Positions 9,765 to 18,862 of a stretch of DNA of 52,615 nucleotides are shown piece after piece (the stretch's first letter is position 1; every line of letters starts with the position of its first letter). The stretch is from Myxococcales bacterium (GTDB taxonomy: Bacteria > Myxococcota > Polyangia > HGW-17 > SLPX01), in contig SLPX01000167.1 in the NCBI GenBank assembly GCA_007131745.1, positions 1 to 52,615 of the forward strand, in the 5' to 3' direction. Made by a program: the position numbers and the translations under genes. Under the pieces are notes generated by a model. The model was not told the origin of the DNA and did no database searches. It saw only the letters and a program-made list of their open reading frames with translations.

Positions 9765-11303
9765 ATGGAGAAAAAAACTCTGCCTTTGAATGAATATCGA
9801 GTTCTCAGAGCGTTGGCGGAAAAGCGGGAAGCGGTGGTTTTGTCGGATTTGGCCCTGGAGCTGGAAATGGACCAGGCCCAAGTGGATCCCTCTGTAAGAA
9901 GCCTTGAAGAAAAAGGTCTTTGCGAACTCAGGGAGGAGACTTACGAAGAGTATCGGCTTGGAAAAGAAGGGGAAGCGTTTGGAGACGGAAGGTTTCCCGA
10001 GCGAAGGGTGGTGGAGGCATTGGTTGGAAAGGGTGGAACCGCGGACATGACTGAGATGGGCGCTTTGACCGGAATGGAGCAGAAGGTGGTGGGGCAGAGC
10101 TTGCGATGGTTGAGCAAAAAGGGATGGGCGCAAAAGAAGGGGCGTTTGCTGGAAGTATCCGAGGCCGGGCGTGAAGCATTGGAAGGGGGTTCCGGTTCCG
10201 ACGAAGCGTTGGTTCGCGCGCTGGGGTCCATGGGCAAGGCGACCGCGGTCGAACTGGAAGCAGCGGGAGTCGATGTAAAAGGTGGGCTGAAGCTTTTAGA
10301 GGGAAGGTCCGGCTTTTTGAAAACGAAAACCCGGACAACACGGTGGGTCGGCGTTACGCGGGAGGGGTCCGAACTCGTCGAGACAGGGGTGACCGCATTA
10401 AAAGAAGTCAATGAGTTGACACCCGACATGCTCAAGGAAGGCTCATGGCGGGAAGTTCGATTCAGACCTTACGATATGTCCCTCGAGGCGTACAAGACGG
10501 TTCCGGGAAAGATGCACCCTTTTCAACGAGTGCTGCAAGACACCCGTCGCGTTTTTCTGGAAATGGGATTTACAGAAGTGATCAGCCCTTATGTTGAATC
10601 CGCTTTCTGGGATTTCGACGCATTGTTTCAGCCGCAGGATCACCCTGCAAGGGATATGCAGGATACGTTTTATCTTTCCAGGCCTGCTGAATGCAAACTT
10701 CCAGGCCGGGAAATGGTCGAGCGGGTGAACGCGATTCACGTGGATGGCGGAGATACCGGTTCTTTGGGGTGGAGAGTTCCCTGGAGCGAGGAAAAAGCCA
10801 AACGGGCCGTGCTTAGAACTCACACAACGGCATCCACCATACGCGCGCTGGCCCGGAATCCCGAACCTCCCTCGAAAGTGTTTTGCGTGGGGCGGGTTTT
10901 CAGGAGGGAGACGATTGATTACAAGCATCTGCCCGTGTTCCACCAGGTCGATGGCATAATCGTGGATGAAAAAGCTTGTTTTGCGTCTTTGCTGGGCACG
11001 TTGAAGGTTTTTTATCAAAAAATGGGGTTTCAGAAATTCGAGTTCAGGCCGGCGTTTTTTCCCTACACCGAACCGTCGGTGGAAGTATTTGTTTGGCATG
11101 AACAAAGATCGGATTGGTTTGAAATGGGGGGCGCGGGAGTGTTTCGACCGGAGGTGACCATGGCGCAGGGATGCAAAGCGCCCGTGTTGGCTTGGGGTCT
11201 TGGAATGGAACGGTTGGCCATGTTTCGTTATGACCTGGAAGATATCCGCCGGACCTGTCTGTCCGACGTGGAATGGCTGAAGGAGACGCCCTTATGCCGG
11301 TAA
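9765..11303 (+). CDS. pheS: Phenylalanine--tRNA ligase alpha subunit, archaeal/eukaryotic type
   Basis: Catalytic subunit of phenylalanyl-tRNA synthetase, 512 residues against about 330-350 for usual bacterial PheS. The first 200 residues look like tandem winged-helix domains, as in archaeal and eukaryotic alpha subunits, rather than the bacterial coiled coil. Class II motifs follow: a motif-2 region FCVGRVFRRETIDYKHL and a motif-3 region YTEPSVEVF ... GVFRPEV ... WGLGMERLAM. The GVFRPEV form and the HTTAST segment match the archaeal/eukaryotic branch. ATG 9765 begins the frame. The gene overlaps pheT by 10 bp, indicating translational coupling and an (alpha-beta)2 enzyme. Archaeal-type PheRS is known in spirochaetes, so transfer is plausible here. 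Confidence 0.95.
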   Translation: MEKKTLPLNEYRVLRALAEKREAVVLSDLALELEMDQAQVDPSVRSLEEKGLCELREETYEEYRLGKEGEAFGDGRFPERRVVEALVGKGGTADMTEMGALTGMEQKVVGQSLRWLSKKGWAQKKGRLLEVSEAGREALEGGSGSDEALVRALGSMGKATAVELEAAGVDVKGGLKLLEGRSGFLKTKTRTTRWVGVTREGSELVETGVTALKEVNELTPDMLKEGSWREVRFRPYDMSLEAYKTVPGKMHPFQRVLQDTRRVFLEMGFTEVISPYVESAFWDFDALFQPQDHPARDMQDTFYLSRPAECKLPGREMVERVNAIHVDGGDTGSLGWRVPWSEEKAKRAVLRTHTTASTIRALARNPEPPSKVFCVGRVFRRETIDYKHLPVFHQVDGIIVDEKACFASLLGTLKVFYQKMGFQKFEFRPAFFPYTEPSVEVFVWHEQRSDWFEMGGAGVFRPEVTMAQGCKAPVLAWGLGMERLAMFRYDLEDIRRTCLSDVEWLKETPLCR

Positions 11304-13126
11304 TCGGAATTCCCATAAACATGCTGGAGAATTGCCTGGGAGTCGAACTGGAACGAGATACCTTGGTAGAACACCTTCTTCACCTCGGTTGTGATGTGGA
11401 AGGGTTTGCAACCCTGACAAGATTCAAATGCGGAAAATGCGGTCACATATCCGAAATCACCGAAACTCAGGATCCACCGGTGGAGTGTCCGGGTTGTGGT
11501 TTTGATTTTCGCGGTGATGAAAGCCAACGCACCCTTGTGGGTGAAACCGATGTGATTCGCATGGAATTGCTCGCGGTCAGGCCGGATATTTTTGATCCGG
11601 GCGGATTGGCGCGTGCACTCAGGGCGTACCTCGGAAAAGAACCGGGATTAAAGAAATATGTTTTTGAAGAACCGAGGTTTACGGTGGAAGTCGAACCGGT
11701 CACCCAGGACCGGCGGTGTCCCCGGCCCGCGATAAGCGCCGCGGTGATCAAAAACATCAAGTTGAATGACGATCTGATCAAGGCGGTTATGAAGCTTCAG
11801 GAGAACCTGCATTGGGCGCTGGGAAGAGATCGAAAGCACGGATCCATCGGCGTTTATGACCTGGAGACAATAAAAGGACCGGTGAAGTACAAGGGAGCGG
11901 ATCCCGATGGGATGAAATTTGTTCCGCTCGGTTTTTCCGATGATGACGAAGGGTCGCGCATGACCTTGCGCTCTATCCTGCAAGACCATCCAAAGGGAAA
12001 AATGTTCAAGCATCTGTTGGACGGGTTTGAATTGTATCCCCTGCTGCAGGATTCCACCGGGGAAACGCTATCCATGCCTCCGATCATAAACAGCGAATCC
12101 ACCAAGGTCAGGGATTCAACGAGTTCTTTCTTTGTTGATGTGACCGGAAGCAATCGGGACCTGACCAACAAAGCCCTGTGCATTCTTGTTACATCCTTGA
12201 AGGAAATACAAAAAGACATAGTCGTGGAAAAAGTGCGGGTGAAGTATCCGGGCGAGGAGGTCGTAACTCCCGACATGACTCCGCAGAAGGTTGTTTTGAA
12301 CGCTCAAGAAACAAGTTCCCTCATCGGGGTTTCTCTGACAAGCGATGAAACATGCAAATTACTCGAAAGCATGGGGCATGGAACCTCGTATACGGAAAAT
12401 GGGTCCATTGAAGTTGAAGTGCCCGCGTATCGGACGGATATCCTGCATCCAAGAGACTTGATGGAAGATGTCGCCATAGCGTACGGCTATCACAACATAG
12501 AACCGTTGCTGGTCCCCACCATGACAATCGGACGAGCTCATCCTACCGAGGAGATCGCCGGTGTGATCAGACAGTGCATGCTGGGGCTCGGATTTTTCGA
12601 ATCCATGACCCTTGCGTTGACATCCGCGCAGAAATCTTTTGATCGAATGAACCTTGAACCGGATGACCGCTCGGTATTGCTCGCGCATCCCATAAGCACC
12701 GAGCAGACGCAACTCAGGGTTTCGATTCTGCCGGGGTTGTTGGAAACCCTGTCCGCGAATACCCACCGGGAGTTGCCGCAAAGGCTTTTCGAAGTAGGTC
12801 CGGTCACCTTTTTGGATGACACATCGGAGACGGGAGCCGTAGAAAAACTCTTTCTGGCAATGGTCATGATAGACGCTCGCGCCGGAGCTGCCGAAGCGGT
12901 CTCTGCTTGCCGGGCGGTGCTCAGGGAACTCAGGGTGCAAGGCGAGATACGAAACGGCGAGAGAGGTTGCTACATGGAAGGGCGTTGCGGTGATATCGTG
13001 GTCAACGGAAAAGTTTGTGGAACCCTGGGCGAAATAAACCCACTTGTCTTGGAACGTTTTGACCTGGCCCACCCTGTAGCTGCTTTTGAAATGGAGGTAG
13101 GTGAAATACGGGAACTCAACGAATAA
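11294..13126 (+). CDS. pheT: Phenylalanine--tRNA ligase beta subunit, archaeal/eukaryotic type
   Basis: A 610-residue beta subunit, near archaeal length (550-600) and far shorter than bacterial PheT (about 800); the N-terminal tRNA-binding (EMAP) fold and C-terminal anticodon-binding domain of bacterial PheT are not seen. The start MPVIGIPINMLE resembles archaeal beta subunits. ATG 11294 is fixed by AAGGAG at 11280-11285 and the 10-bp overlap with pheS; an upstream in-frame ATG (11273) lies inside pheS without a good ribosome site. Residues 44-72 carry a CGKC ... CPGC four-cysteine group, probably a small zinc ribbon. The segment MELLAVRPDIFDPGGLARAL matches the conserved archaeal 'NRPDLLS..GLARAL' region. 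It ends convergent to lepB with an 11-bp 3' overlap. Confidence 0.94.
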   Translation: MPVIGIPINMLENCLGVELERDTLVEHLLHLGCDVEGFATLTRFKCGKCGHISEITETQDPPVECPGCGFDFRGDESQRTLVGETDVIRMELLAVRPDIFDPGGLARALRAYLGKEPGLKKYVFEEPRFTVEVEPVTQDRRCPRPAISAAVIKNIKLNDDLIKAVMKLQENLHWALGRDRKHGSIGVYDLETIKGPVKYKGADPDGMKFVPLGFSDDDEGSRMTLRSILQDHPKGKMFKHLLDGFELYPLLQDSTGETLSMPPIINSESTKVRDSTSSFFVDVTGSNRDLTNKALCILVTSLKEIQKDIVVEKVRVKYPGEEVVTPDMTPQKVVLNAQETSSLIGVSLTSDETCKLLESMGHGTSYTENGSIEVEVPAYRTDILHPRDLMEDVAIAYGYHNIEPLLVPTMTIGRAHPTEEIAGVIRQCMLGLGFFESMTLALTSAQKSFDRMNLEPDDRSVLLAHPISTEQTQLRVSILPGLLETLSANTHRELPQRLFEVGPVTFLDDTSETGAVEKLFLAMVMIDARAGAAEAVSACRAVLRELRVQGEIRNGERGCYMEGRCGDIVVNGKVCGTLGEINPLVLERFDLAHPVAAFEMEVGEIRELNE

Positions 13127-14288
13127 GTTCGCCTATCCTGTTCCATCGCAAACCCCACCAGGATTCACCTGGGCCCCATGAAGACCATACGGCCAGCGCT
13201 CGTCCCTTGATATAGTTTTCCGGCACGAAACCGACTTTGGTGGGCAAACGACTGTCACCGCTGTTTGTTCGGTTGTCCCCCATGACGAAAACATGGCCTT
13301 CAGGCACGAGATAAGGGTTTATGACCTTGTCCGAGCGGATCCTGAGCGAACCGATGGGAATCGACGTTTCCTTGAACATTTCCATGGGTGGATAGTCCTG
13401 GTTTTCGCGGTTCCTGTCGATGATTATCACGTACTTCCTTCCCTCCAGTTCCTCCTCATACAGATCGCAGTCCTCCTGGTTTATCCAGTGTCCCACCTCG
13501 AAATCCTGGTACCGACATTCCCTGGACATTCGGCGTTTTTCCACCCGTTTCCAGGCCCCTTTGCCGCCCCTACGCAGAAAGATGGTTCCATCTTTGACCT
13601 TTACTTCGTCACCTCCCACCGCGACCACCCTCTTTATGAAATCATGTTCCACTTGTTGGCGGTTTATAAAAACCACCACCTCTCCCCTTTCGGGCTTTCC
13701 CCAGTTGAAGAAACGCCTTGGCGGATCGGTGGTCAAGGGGATGCGAAGGCCGTAACTGAATTTATTCACAAAGATGTGATCTCCCACTTCCAGGGTGGGT
13801 ATCATGGAGCCGGAAGGAATTTTGAAAGCTTCTACAACAAACGCCCTCAAAAACAGCGCTATCAATACCGCAGCTCCAATGGATTCAACGTACTCGCGCA
13901 CAGTGGATTTTCTTGCAAAACCCAGGTGCATGCCGACCTTCTTATCAAACGCTTCGAGCGCTTTTCCCGCCTTCTTCAGGTTTTTCGACTCAATGGTCTG
14001 CCTTGATTCATCCATGGCCTGAAGAATTTCTTTTATGGATCCCTCTTCTATCTCCGCGCGGCGGGTTCGCAAAAGCTTGCGATACGCAAACCAAAGGCCA
14101 AAAGTGAATACGAGTTTCAGTCCATGAAAAAAGCGTGACAAACGGGAATATTCGATTATGGGTTCATCCGTTTGAGGACCGTACAGCCGCACGATTCTTT
14201 GGGTTTCTTTTTTCAGGTAGCGGTGCTCTCGTTTAAGGCGCCTAAGGTGACGCCACGACCGGAAGCGCTTGAACAATTGGAAAACCAT
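13116..14288 (-). CDS. lepB: Signal peptidase I
   Basis: A 390-residue leader peptidase that cleaves signal peptides of exported preproteins at the inner membrane. The catalytic serine is in PSGSMIPTLEVGD (Ser161); the general-base lysine is in DFIKRVVAVGGDE (Lys219); the C-terminal box GHVFVMGDNRTNSGDSR is intact. A membrane segment at about 137-151 precedes the catalytic domain, and another hydrophobic stretch occurs near residues 53-68. The N-terminal extension of about 135 residues, rich in Arg/Lys, is longer than in Escherichia coli LepB (324 aa). It is convergent with pheT, overlapping its 3' end by 11 bp. Confidence 0.95.
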   Translation of the reverse strand: MVFQLFKRFRSWRHLRRLKREHRYLKKETQRIVRLYGPQTDEPIIEYSRLSRFFHGLKLVFTFGLWFAYRKLLRTRRAEIEEGSIKEILQAMDESRQTIESKNLKKAGKALEAFDKKVGMHLGFARKSTVREYVESIGAAVLIALFLRAFVVEAFKIPSGSMIPTLEVGDHIFVNKFSYGLRIPLTTDPPRRFFNWGKPERGEVVVFINRQQVEHDFIKRVVAVGGDEVKVKDGTIFLRRGGKGAWKRVEKRRMSRECRYQDFEVGHWINQEDCDLYEEELEGRKYVIIIDRNRENQDYPPMEMFKETSIPIGSLRIRSDKVINPYLVPEGHVFVMGDNRTNSGDSRLPTKVGFVPENYIKGRALAVWSSWGPGESWWGLRWNRIGELIR

Positions 14289-14328
14289 GATTTCCTGAAT
14301 AAAAAAGTTGCAATGGAGTCGGACGTTT

Positions 14329-14943
14329 CTACATTCTTTTCTTCAGCTCTTCGTCGATACACTCTTTAACCTGCGGACAACTCCTGTTTTCACACCTTTC
14401 AAGTGCCCTGTATATCCGAAGATCGCTTTCGTTGCAAAGCCTGATGCATGCGCCTTCATCTCCCCGGCATGTGCCGTAGTCCACGCACAGCCTAAAACAA
14501 TTTCTTTGTTTTTCAGGTTCCGACGAAAACCGCAGCAATCTTTCGGTGTCGGAAAGACATGCCGACAAACCGCCGCAGGAAGGTTTTCGGTAACACGTAT
14601 ACAAGGCGGCCGCGTCGTAAGGATGCGACTTGATCCATTCAACGCAATTGTGACCGCATTTTTCAACAGTGCTATCGAAAATCTTTTTCTGTTCTTCGCC
14701 GTCGGGGTCTCCCAGCCGGCAGACGGTTCTTCGCCGGCAGGATTCAAAACAAAAACCCGCGGGATTTTTCAAGGGAGCAGGAACACCCCCGTGCATTTCG
14801 AGTTCGTTTTCCAGGTTCTGCAAATTCAGGTCATCATCGTCCTTGCAACCCACCGCGGAAAAGCAAAAAACCACGATTGCCGCAAAGAGCACGGAAGCCG
14901 ATCCACGGAAAAACGAATATTTAAAAAGTGCGTTCATCATCAA
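14329..14943 (-). CDS. Cys-rich putative lipoprotein of unknown function
   Basis: A 204-residue protein with an N-terminal hydrophobic signal (SVLFAAIVVFCFSAVGC) ending in a lipobox-like AVGC, then an acidic DDDD spacer as often seen in lipoproteins. The mature part has about 15 cysteines in CxxxC and CxxxxC patterns (CFESCRRRTVC, CFRLCVDYGTC), suggesting disulfide-bonded repeats of the sort common in myxobacterial surface proteins and resembling the units after the protease domain at 7836-9713. No family is recognised. It lies 40 bp upstream of lepB on the same strand, so they may be cotranscribed. Confidence 0.7.
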   Translation of the reverse strand: MMMNALFKYSFFRGSASVLFAAIVVFCFSAVGCKDDDDLNLQNLENELEMHGGVPAPLKNPAGFCFESCRRRTVCRLGDPDGEEQKKIFDSTVEKCGHNCVEWIKSHPYDAAALYTCYRKPSCGGLSACLSDTERLLRFSSEPEKQRNCFRLCVDYGTCRGDEGACIRLCNESDLRIYRALERCENRSCPQVKECIDEELKKRM

Positions 14944-15115
14944 ATCGTGCTTTATAACATATTTTAGGCTTCAAAGCGCAAAAAAGCCGTTGAAAGGGTG
15001 CAAACATCCAGAATAGATTTAGTTTTTCGATTGTTGACTGGAAAAATGGATTTTAGCAGTATGTAGCGCTGTTGATTTGACAGGAAAACATGTAGAGCAT
15101 GGAAGAATTTTTGTT
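14944..15115. promoter_or_regulatory. Divergent intergenic region, likely promoters for the lipoprotein gene and the ammonia-lyase operon
   Basis: 172 bp separate oppositely directed genes. On the minus strand TTGCGC and GTTATA are spaced 17 bp, a weak sigma70-like match. On the plus strand a TTGACT and a TTGACA are present, but no convincing -10 at correct spacing. The promoter role is inferred mainly from gene arrangement. Confidence 0.35.
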
Positions 15116-16678
15116 ATGAAAAATACCGAAAGGGAACCGGAGTTGAAGGTGGAAGGTTTCCGGCCCATCCGGATCTCCGATGTTTTTGAAGTTGCAGTAA
15201 AAGGACGCAAGGTCAAGCTGGAAGGCACCCCGCGATTGCGCGACCGCATGGACCGGTCCCGGCGAATTCTGGACGAGGGATTGGCAAAGGGCGAACGGAT
15301 TTACGGTGTTACCACGGGTTTCGGCGGATCCTGCGGTGATGATGTGAGTCCCGAAGACGTGGACAAGTTGGGAAAAAACCTGCTTCAATACCATAAATGC
15401 GGTACGGGGACCCCGCTCGAAGACGAACATGTCCGAGCAGCGATGCTTTGCAGGCTTGTGTGCCTTTGCGCCGGATATTCCGGCGTGTCCTTGGAATTGC
15501 CGGATCAGATCGTGAAATTCCTGAATGAAAGAATAACTCCCATTGTTCCAAGTGAAGGTTCGGTTGGAGCGTCGGGAGACTTGACGCCCATGTCTTACGT
15601 GGCGGCCTGTTTGGCCGGAGAGCGGGAGGTCAGGTTCCGGGGAAAGAGGATGGAAACCCGGGAGGCTCTCGAAGCGACAGGAATCGCTCCCTATCGATTC
15701 AAGGCGAAAGAACCTCTTGCCATGGTCAACGGAACCGCGGTGATGACGGGTTTGGCCGCGTTGGCGGCATGGAGAGGCAAGCTTGTGCTGGATGCAGCGA
15801 TCCGCGCGTCTGCCTTGGCTGTTCATGCGCTTTGCGGCAATGCTGAACATTTTCACAAGGCGGTTTTTGACGCAAAACCATATGCCGGGCAGGCAAGGGT
15901 GGCGGAGAGAATGAGAGAGCTTCTTCGGGCGGTGTCGCCTCCACCCGTTTCCGACGCACCTGAAAATCTCCAGGATCCTTATTCGTTGCGTTGCGTGCCG
16001 CACGTGCTCGGCGTGCTTGCAGATGCATTGGATTGGATCGAGCCGTGGATCGAAACCGAGATAAACGGTGTGAGCGACAATCCCTTGTTTGACCCGGAAA
16101 CCGGGGAAATCCTGATGGGCGGAAACTTCTACGGCGGTCACGTGGCGTTCGCCATGGACAGCATCAAGATAGCGCTTGCCGCGGTTGCGGACCTGGCGGA
16201 CAGGCAGATAGCATTGATGATCGATCCGAGATTCAACCGGGGACTCCCCGCGAACTTATCGGATCGGGGAGCGGATCTCCACGGAATGAAAGGGATTTGC
16301 CACGGATTGAAAGGAGTCCAGATCACCGCGTCCGCGTTGACCGCGGAGGCTCAGAAAAACACGATGCCTGCTTCCGTGTTTTCCAGGCCCACCGAGATGC
16401 ACAACCAAGACATAGTGAGCATGGGAACAATCGCGGCCAGGGACGCTGTGAGGAATTGCGAGTTGACGGAAAGGGTGGCTGCAATCCATTTGATGGCTGC
16501 AGCCCGGGCGTGCCGTTTGCGGGGACATCTTGATGGACGGCCCGAACTCGCTGCTTTCCTGAAAAAATTGAATTGCATCGAAATGCGGAACGACGAGGGT
16601 TTTGATGTCGTCATAGAAAGAACCGCGTCCGCTGTTCGCTCGGGAGACTTTTTGGAGAAGGTCCATGACGAAAAGTGA
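15116..16678 (+). CDS. MIO-type aromatic amino acid ammonia-lyase (HAL/PAL/TAL family), first gene of aryl-polyene-like locus
   Basis: A 520-residue ammonia-lyase. The Ala-Ser-Gly triad that forms the methylidene-imidazolone cofactor is at residues 152-154 (GSVGASGDL); the Tyr-loop IYGVTTGFG places Tyr63. The substrate-discriminating pair in KNLLQYHKCG is Tyr92-His93. From memory, His93, Tyr63 and the triad at 152-154 carry the same numbers in the tyrosine aminomutase SgTAM, which favours tyrosine over histidine as substrate, giving p-coumarate; this is inference. Such enzymes are a regular member of flexirubin and aryl-polyene loci, where they supply the aryl head. ATG 15116 has GGAAG ten bases upstream; a TTG at 15077 is also open. 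The next gene overlaps its 3' end by 14 bp. It could instead be a true histidase (hutH), but no hut genes are near. Confidence 0.9.
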   Translation: MKNTEREPELKVEGFRPIRISDVFEVAVKGRKVKLEGTPRLRDRMDRSRRILDEGLAKGERIYGVTTGFGGSCGDDVSPEDVDKLGKNLLQYHKCGTGTPLEDEHVRAAMLCRLVCLCAGYSGVSLELPDQIVKFLNERITPIVPSEGSVGASGDLTPMSYVAACLAGEREVRFRGKRMETREALEATGIAPYRFKAKEPLAMVNGTAVMTGLAALAAWRGKLVLDAAIRASALAVHALCGNAEHFHKAVFDAKPYAGQARVAERMRELLRAVSPPPVSDAPENLQDPYSLRCVPHVLGVLADALDWIEPWIETEINGVSDNPLFDPETGEILMGGNFYGGHVAFAMDSIKIALAAVADLADRQIALMIDPRFNRGLPANLSDRGADLHGMKGICHGLKGVQITASALTAEAQKNTMPASVFSRPTEMHNQDIVSMGTIAARDAVRNCELTERVAAIHLMAAARACRLRGHLDGRPELAAFLKKLNCIEMRNDEGFDVVIERTASAVRSGDFLEKVHDEK

Positions 16679-17090
16679 AGTTGCGAAGGTCTCGGTTCGG
16701 CTGAAAGTGCCTTTCCACGACCTCGACCCCATGGGAATCGTTTGGCACGGCAATTACCTCAAGTATTTCGAGATCGCGAGAGACGCCTTGTTCGAACGGC
16801 GAGGATTTGATATTTATAAGTACTGCGTTGCAAACGATTACGTGTTGCCCATTATAAGGATTACCGTCAAGCACGTGCATCCATTGCGGTTGGCCGACGA
16901 GTTTACTTGTGAAGCCGTTCTGGTCGAGGCTCGAAACAAGCTGGTGGTTGACTACGAGATTCGTCTTTGTGAAAAAGATAAACTTGTTGCAAAAGCACGG
17001 ACGGAGCAGGCCGCGGTTACAGTGAAAGATGAAAAGCTGGAATTGCGTATTCCTGAAGAGATTGTAAAAGAGATAGGAATGGAGGAGTGA
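16665..17090 (+). CDS. Hot-dog acyl-CoA/acyl-ACP thioesterase (4HBT/YbgC-like)
   Basis: A 141-residue 4HBT-fold thioesterase. The segment HDLDPMGIVWHGNYLKYFE carries the typical Asp of the YbgC-like active site (D-x-x-G-x-x-x-x-x-x-Y pattern) in the N-terminal strand-helix. Size is normal. It overlaps the ammonia-lyase gene by 14 bp and shares one base with the next start codon (TGATG), so it is translationally coupled within the operon. In aryl-polyene loci such thioesterases are thought to release or edit ACP-bound intermediates; the substrate here is unknown. A second thioesterase of this fold is encoded at 35904-36383. Confidence 0.88.
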   Translation: MTKSEVAKVSVRLKVPFHDLDPMGIVWHGNYLKYFEIARDALFERRGFDIYKYCVANDYVLPIIRITVKHVHPLRLADEFTCEAVLVEARNKLVVDYEIRLCEKDKLVAKARTEQAAVTVKDEKLELRIPEEIVKEIGMEE

Positions 17091-18862
17091 TGGCAGTCGA
17101 AATAGAACATTATGAAGAAGCGCTTTCCGCTGGGGTGTCTTCGGTCAAAGCGTGGGCCGGTTTGCTGGACCGCATCAATGTATTTCCCGTGGCCGACGGC
17201 GACACCGGGAGAAACATGGTTACAAGCCTGGCCCCGCTGGAGGGTGAGATAGAATCCCGGCAGGATGTTGTAAAACAGATGTTGTATTGTGCGCGTGGCA
17301 ACTCCGGCAATATTGCCGCCCAGTTTTTCAGCGGATTGTTGGCCGAGGAGGGCTTGCCGGACTTGCTGAAAGGGGTTCGGCTCGGCCGGGAACGCGCCTG
17401 GAAAGCCGTGCCGGACCCGGTTTCAGGTACAATGCTTTCCCTTTTCGACACCCTGGAAGAAAGTCTTGAAAAAGCGGATGTCGCCTCCGAGAGCGGTTGG
17501 TCCGACAAGGTGTTGGCGGACCTGGCTGAAAGAATGATGAAAGGCATGGACGAAGTTCCCGTGCTGAAAGAAGCCGGAGTAATAGATGCCGGCGCTCTGG
17601 GGATGTATGTTTTCCTGGAAGGGTTTTTCAAGACGCTCGAAAAAAGGCGGGAAGATCGGGATTTTGTGGCCGAACGTTTTGGTGAGTTTTTACAGATCGA
17701 TCCCGAATGGAGCCGGCAGGAGGGCCATGGATTTTGCGTGGACATGGTTTTTCAAGGGTCGGGTTCAACGGAAAACTTGCTCGCCGAGGCCGGCAAACTG
17801 GGAGAATCAGTTGTAGCCATATCCCACGATGACATAGTTAAATTGCATTTGCACACCGATGATCTGGATGGGGTGCGGGGCGCTCTCGGTAAGCTCGGAG
17901 ATGTCGTCAGGTTTGAATCCGATGATCTCATGAACCAGACATCGGATTTCAAATCAATGCAAAATCCCGAAGCTATTCGGGTCATGACCGACGGGGCGGG
18001 CACCCTTTCGATTGACGAGGCGATTCGTCTCAACATCTCTCTTCTTGACAGCTATGTCTCGGTGGGTTCCGAGTCCATTCCCGAATCCAGGGTGGTGCCT
18101 TCCGCGCTCTACGTTGCCATGAAGAAGGGAATCAAGGTCAGCACCTCCCAGGCTTCCAAGGCCGAGCGTCATGAAAAATACGAACGCGCGCTCGAGAGAT
18201 ACGGGAGGGTTCTGTATCTCTGTGTAGGTTCGGTATACACAGGCAATTATGATGTTGTCATGGAATGGAAGCGCGAAAACGATCCCGAAGATCGACTCGT
18301 GGTAATCGACACCGGTGCGGCATCGGGGCGGCTTGGAATCATCTCACGCGAAACAGCTCGCTATTCGCTCAAAGCGGATGATCCCGAAGAAGTCATAAAC
18401 TACGCGCGCCGCCTGGTGGATCGGGCTGATGAATTGATCTTTCTCGGGAAGTTGCACTACCTGGCGGCCGGTGGAAGGTTATCCAAGACAGCGGCGTTCT
18501 TCGGCGATGCGTTTCGTTTTAAACCCGTCGTGAGGCCCACTCCACAGGGAGTGGAAAAAGTAACCGTGCTCAGAAACCGGACGAAACAGAAAGAGTTCGC
18601 GCTCAATCACCTGGGTGAAGTTCTGAAACCCGAAGAGTCCGCGGTCATAATGGTTGAGTACACGGACAACCAGGACTGGCTTGCAGAAGAAGTCGAGCCG
18701 CGAATAAAAGAGATGTTTCCGAAAGCAGAAGTTATTTCCAGGCCGATGTCCAAAACGTCGGGCGCACACATGGGTCCCGGAACATGGGCCGTGGCTTTTT
18801 TGCCGGAAATTTCTTCTGAAGAAGACGCTTCTCCCGAGAAGCAGGATGGTGAGCAATCGTGA
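17090..18862 (+). CDS. DAK2-DegV fusion: predicted fatty acid kinase (FakA-like) joined to acyl-binding DegV (FakB-like)
   Basis: A 590-residue two-part protein. Residues about 1-200 form a DAK2 (DhaL-like) ATP-binding domain with NVFPVADGDTGRNM, ARGNSGNIAAQ and GVIDAGALGMY; the metal-binding Asp residues of DGDTG are present. From about residue 300 a DegV (EDD) fold follows, with KVSTSQAS and the late SKTSGAHMGPGTW segment. In Gram-positive bacteria the separate proteins FakA and FakB phosphorylate exogenous fatty acids to acyl-phosphate. A single-chain version in a polyene-lipid operon suggests supply or recycling of acyl groups for the cluster's acyltransferases; this is inference. The start shares one base with the preceding stop, and the stop overlaps the next GTG start. 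Confidence 0.85.
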   Translation: MAVEIEHYEEALSAGVSSVKAWAGLLDRINVFPVADGDTGRNMVTSLAPLEGEIESRQDVVKQMLYCARGNSGNIAAQFFSGLLAEEGLPDLLKGVRLGRERAWKAVPDPVSGTMLSLFDTLEESLEKADVASESGWSDKVLADLAERMMKGMDEVPVLKEAGVIDAGALGMYVFLEGFFKTLEKRREDRDFVAERFGEFLQIDPEWSRQEGHGFCVDMVFQGSGSTENLLAEAGKLGESVVAISHDDIVKLHLHTDDLDGVRGALGKLGDVVRFESDDLMNQTSDFKSMQNPEAIRVMTDGAGTLSIDEAIRLNISLLDSYVSVGSESIPESRVVPSALYVAMKKGIKVSTSQASKAERHEKYERALERYGRVLYLCVGSVYTGNYDVVMEWKRENDPEDRLVVIDTGAASGRLGIISRETARYSLKADDPEEVINYARRLVDRADELIFLGKLHYLAAGGRLSKTAAFFGDAFRFKPVVRPTPQGVEKVTVLRNRTKQKEFALNHLGEVLKPEESAVIMVEYTDNQDWLAEEVEPRIKEMFPKAEVISRPMSKTSGAHMGPGTWAVAFLPEISSEEDASPEKQDGEQS

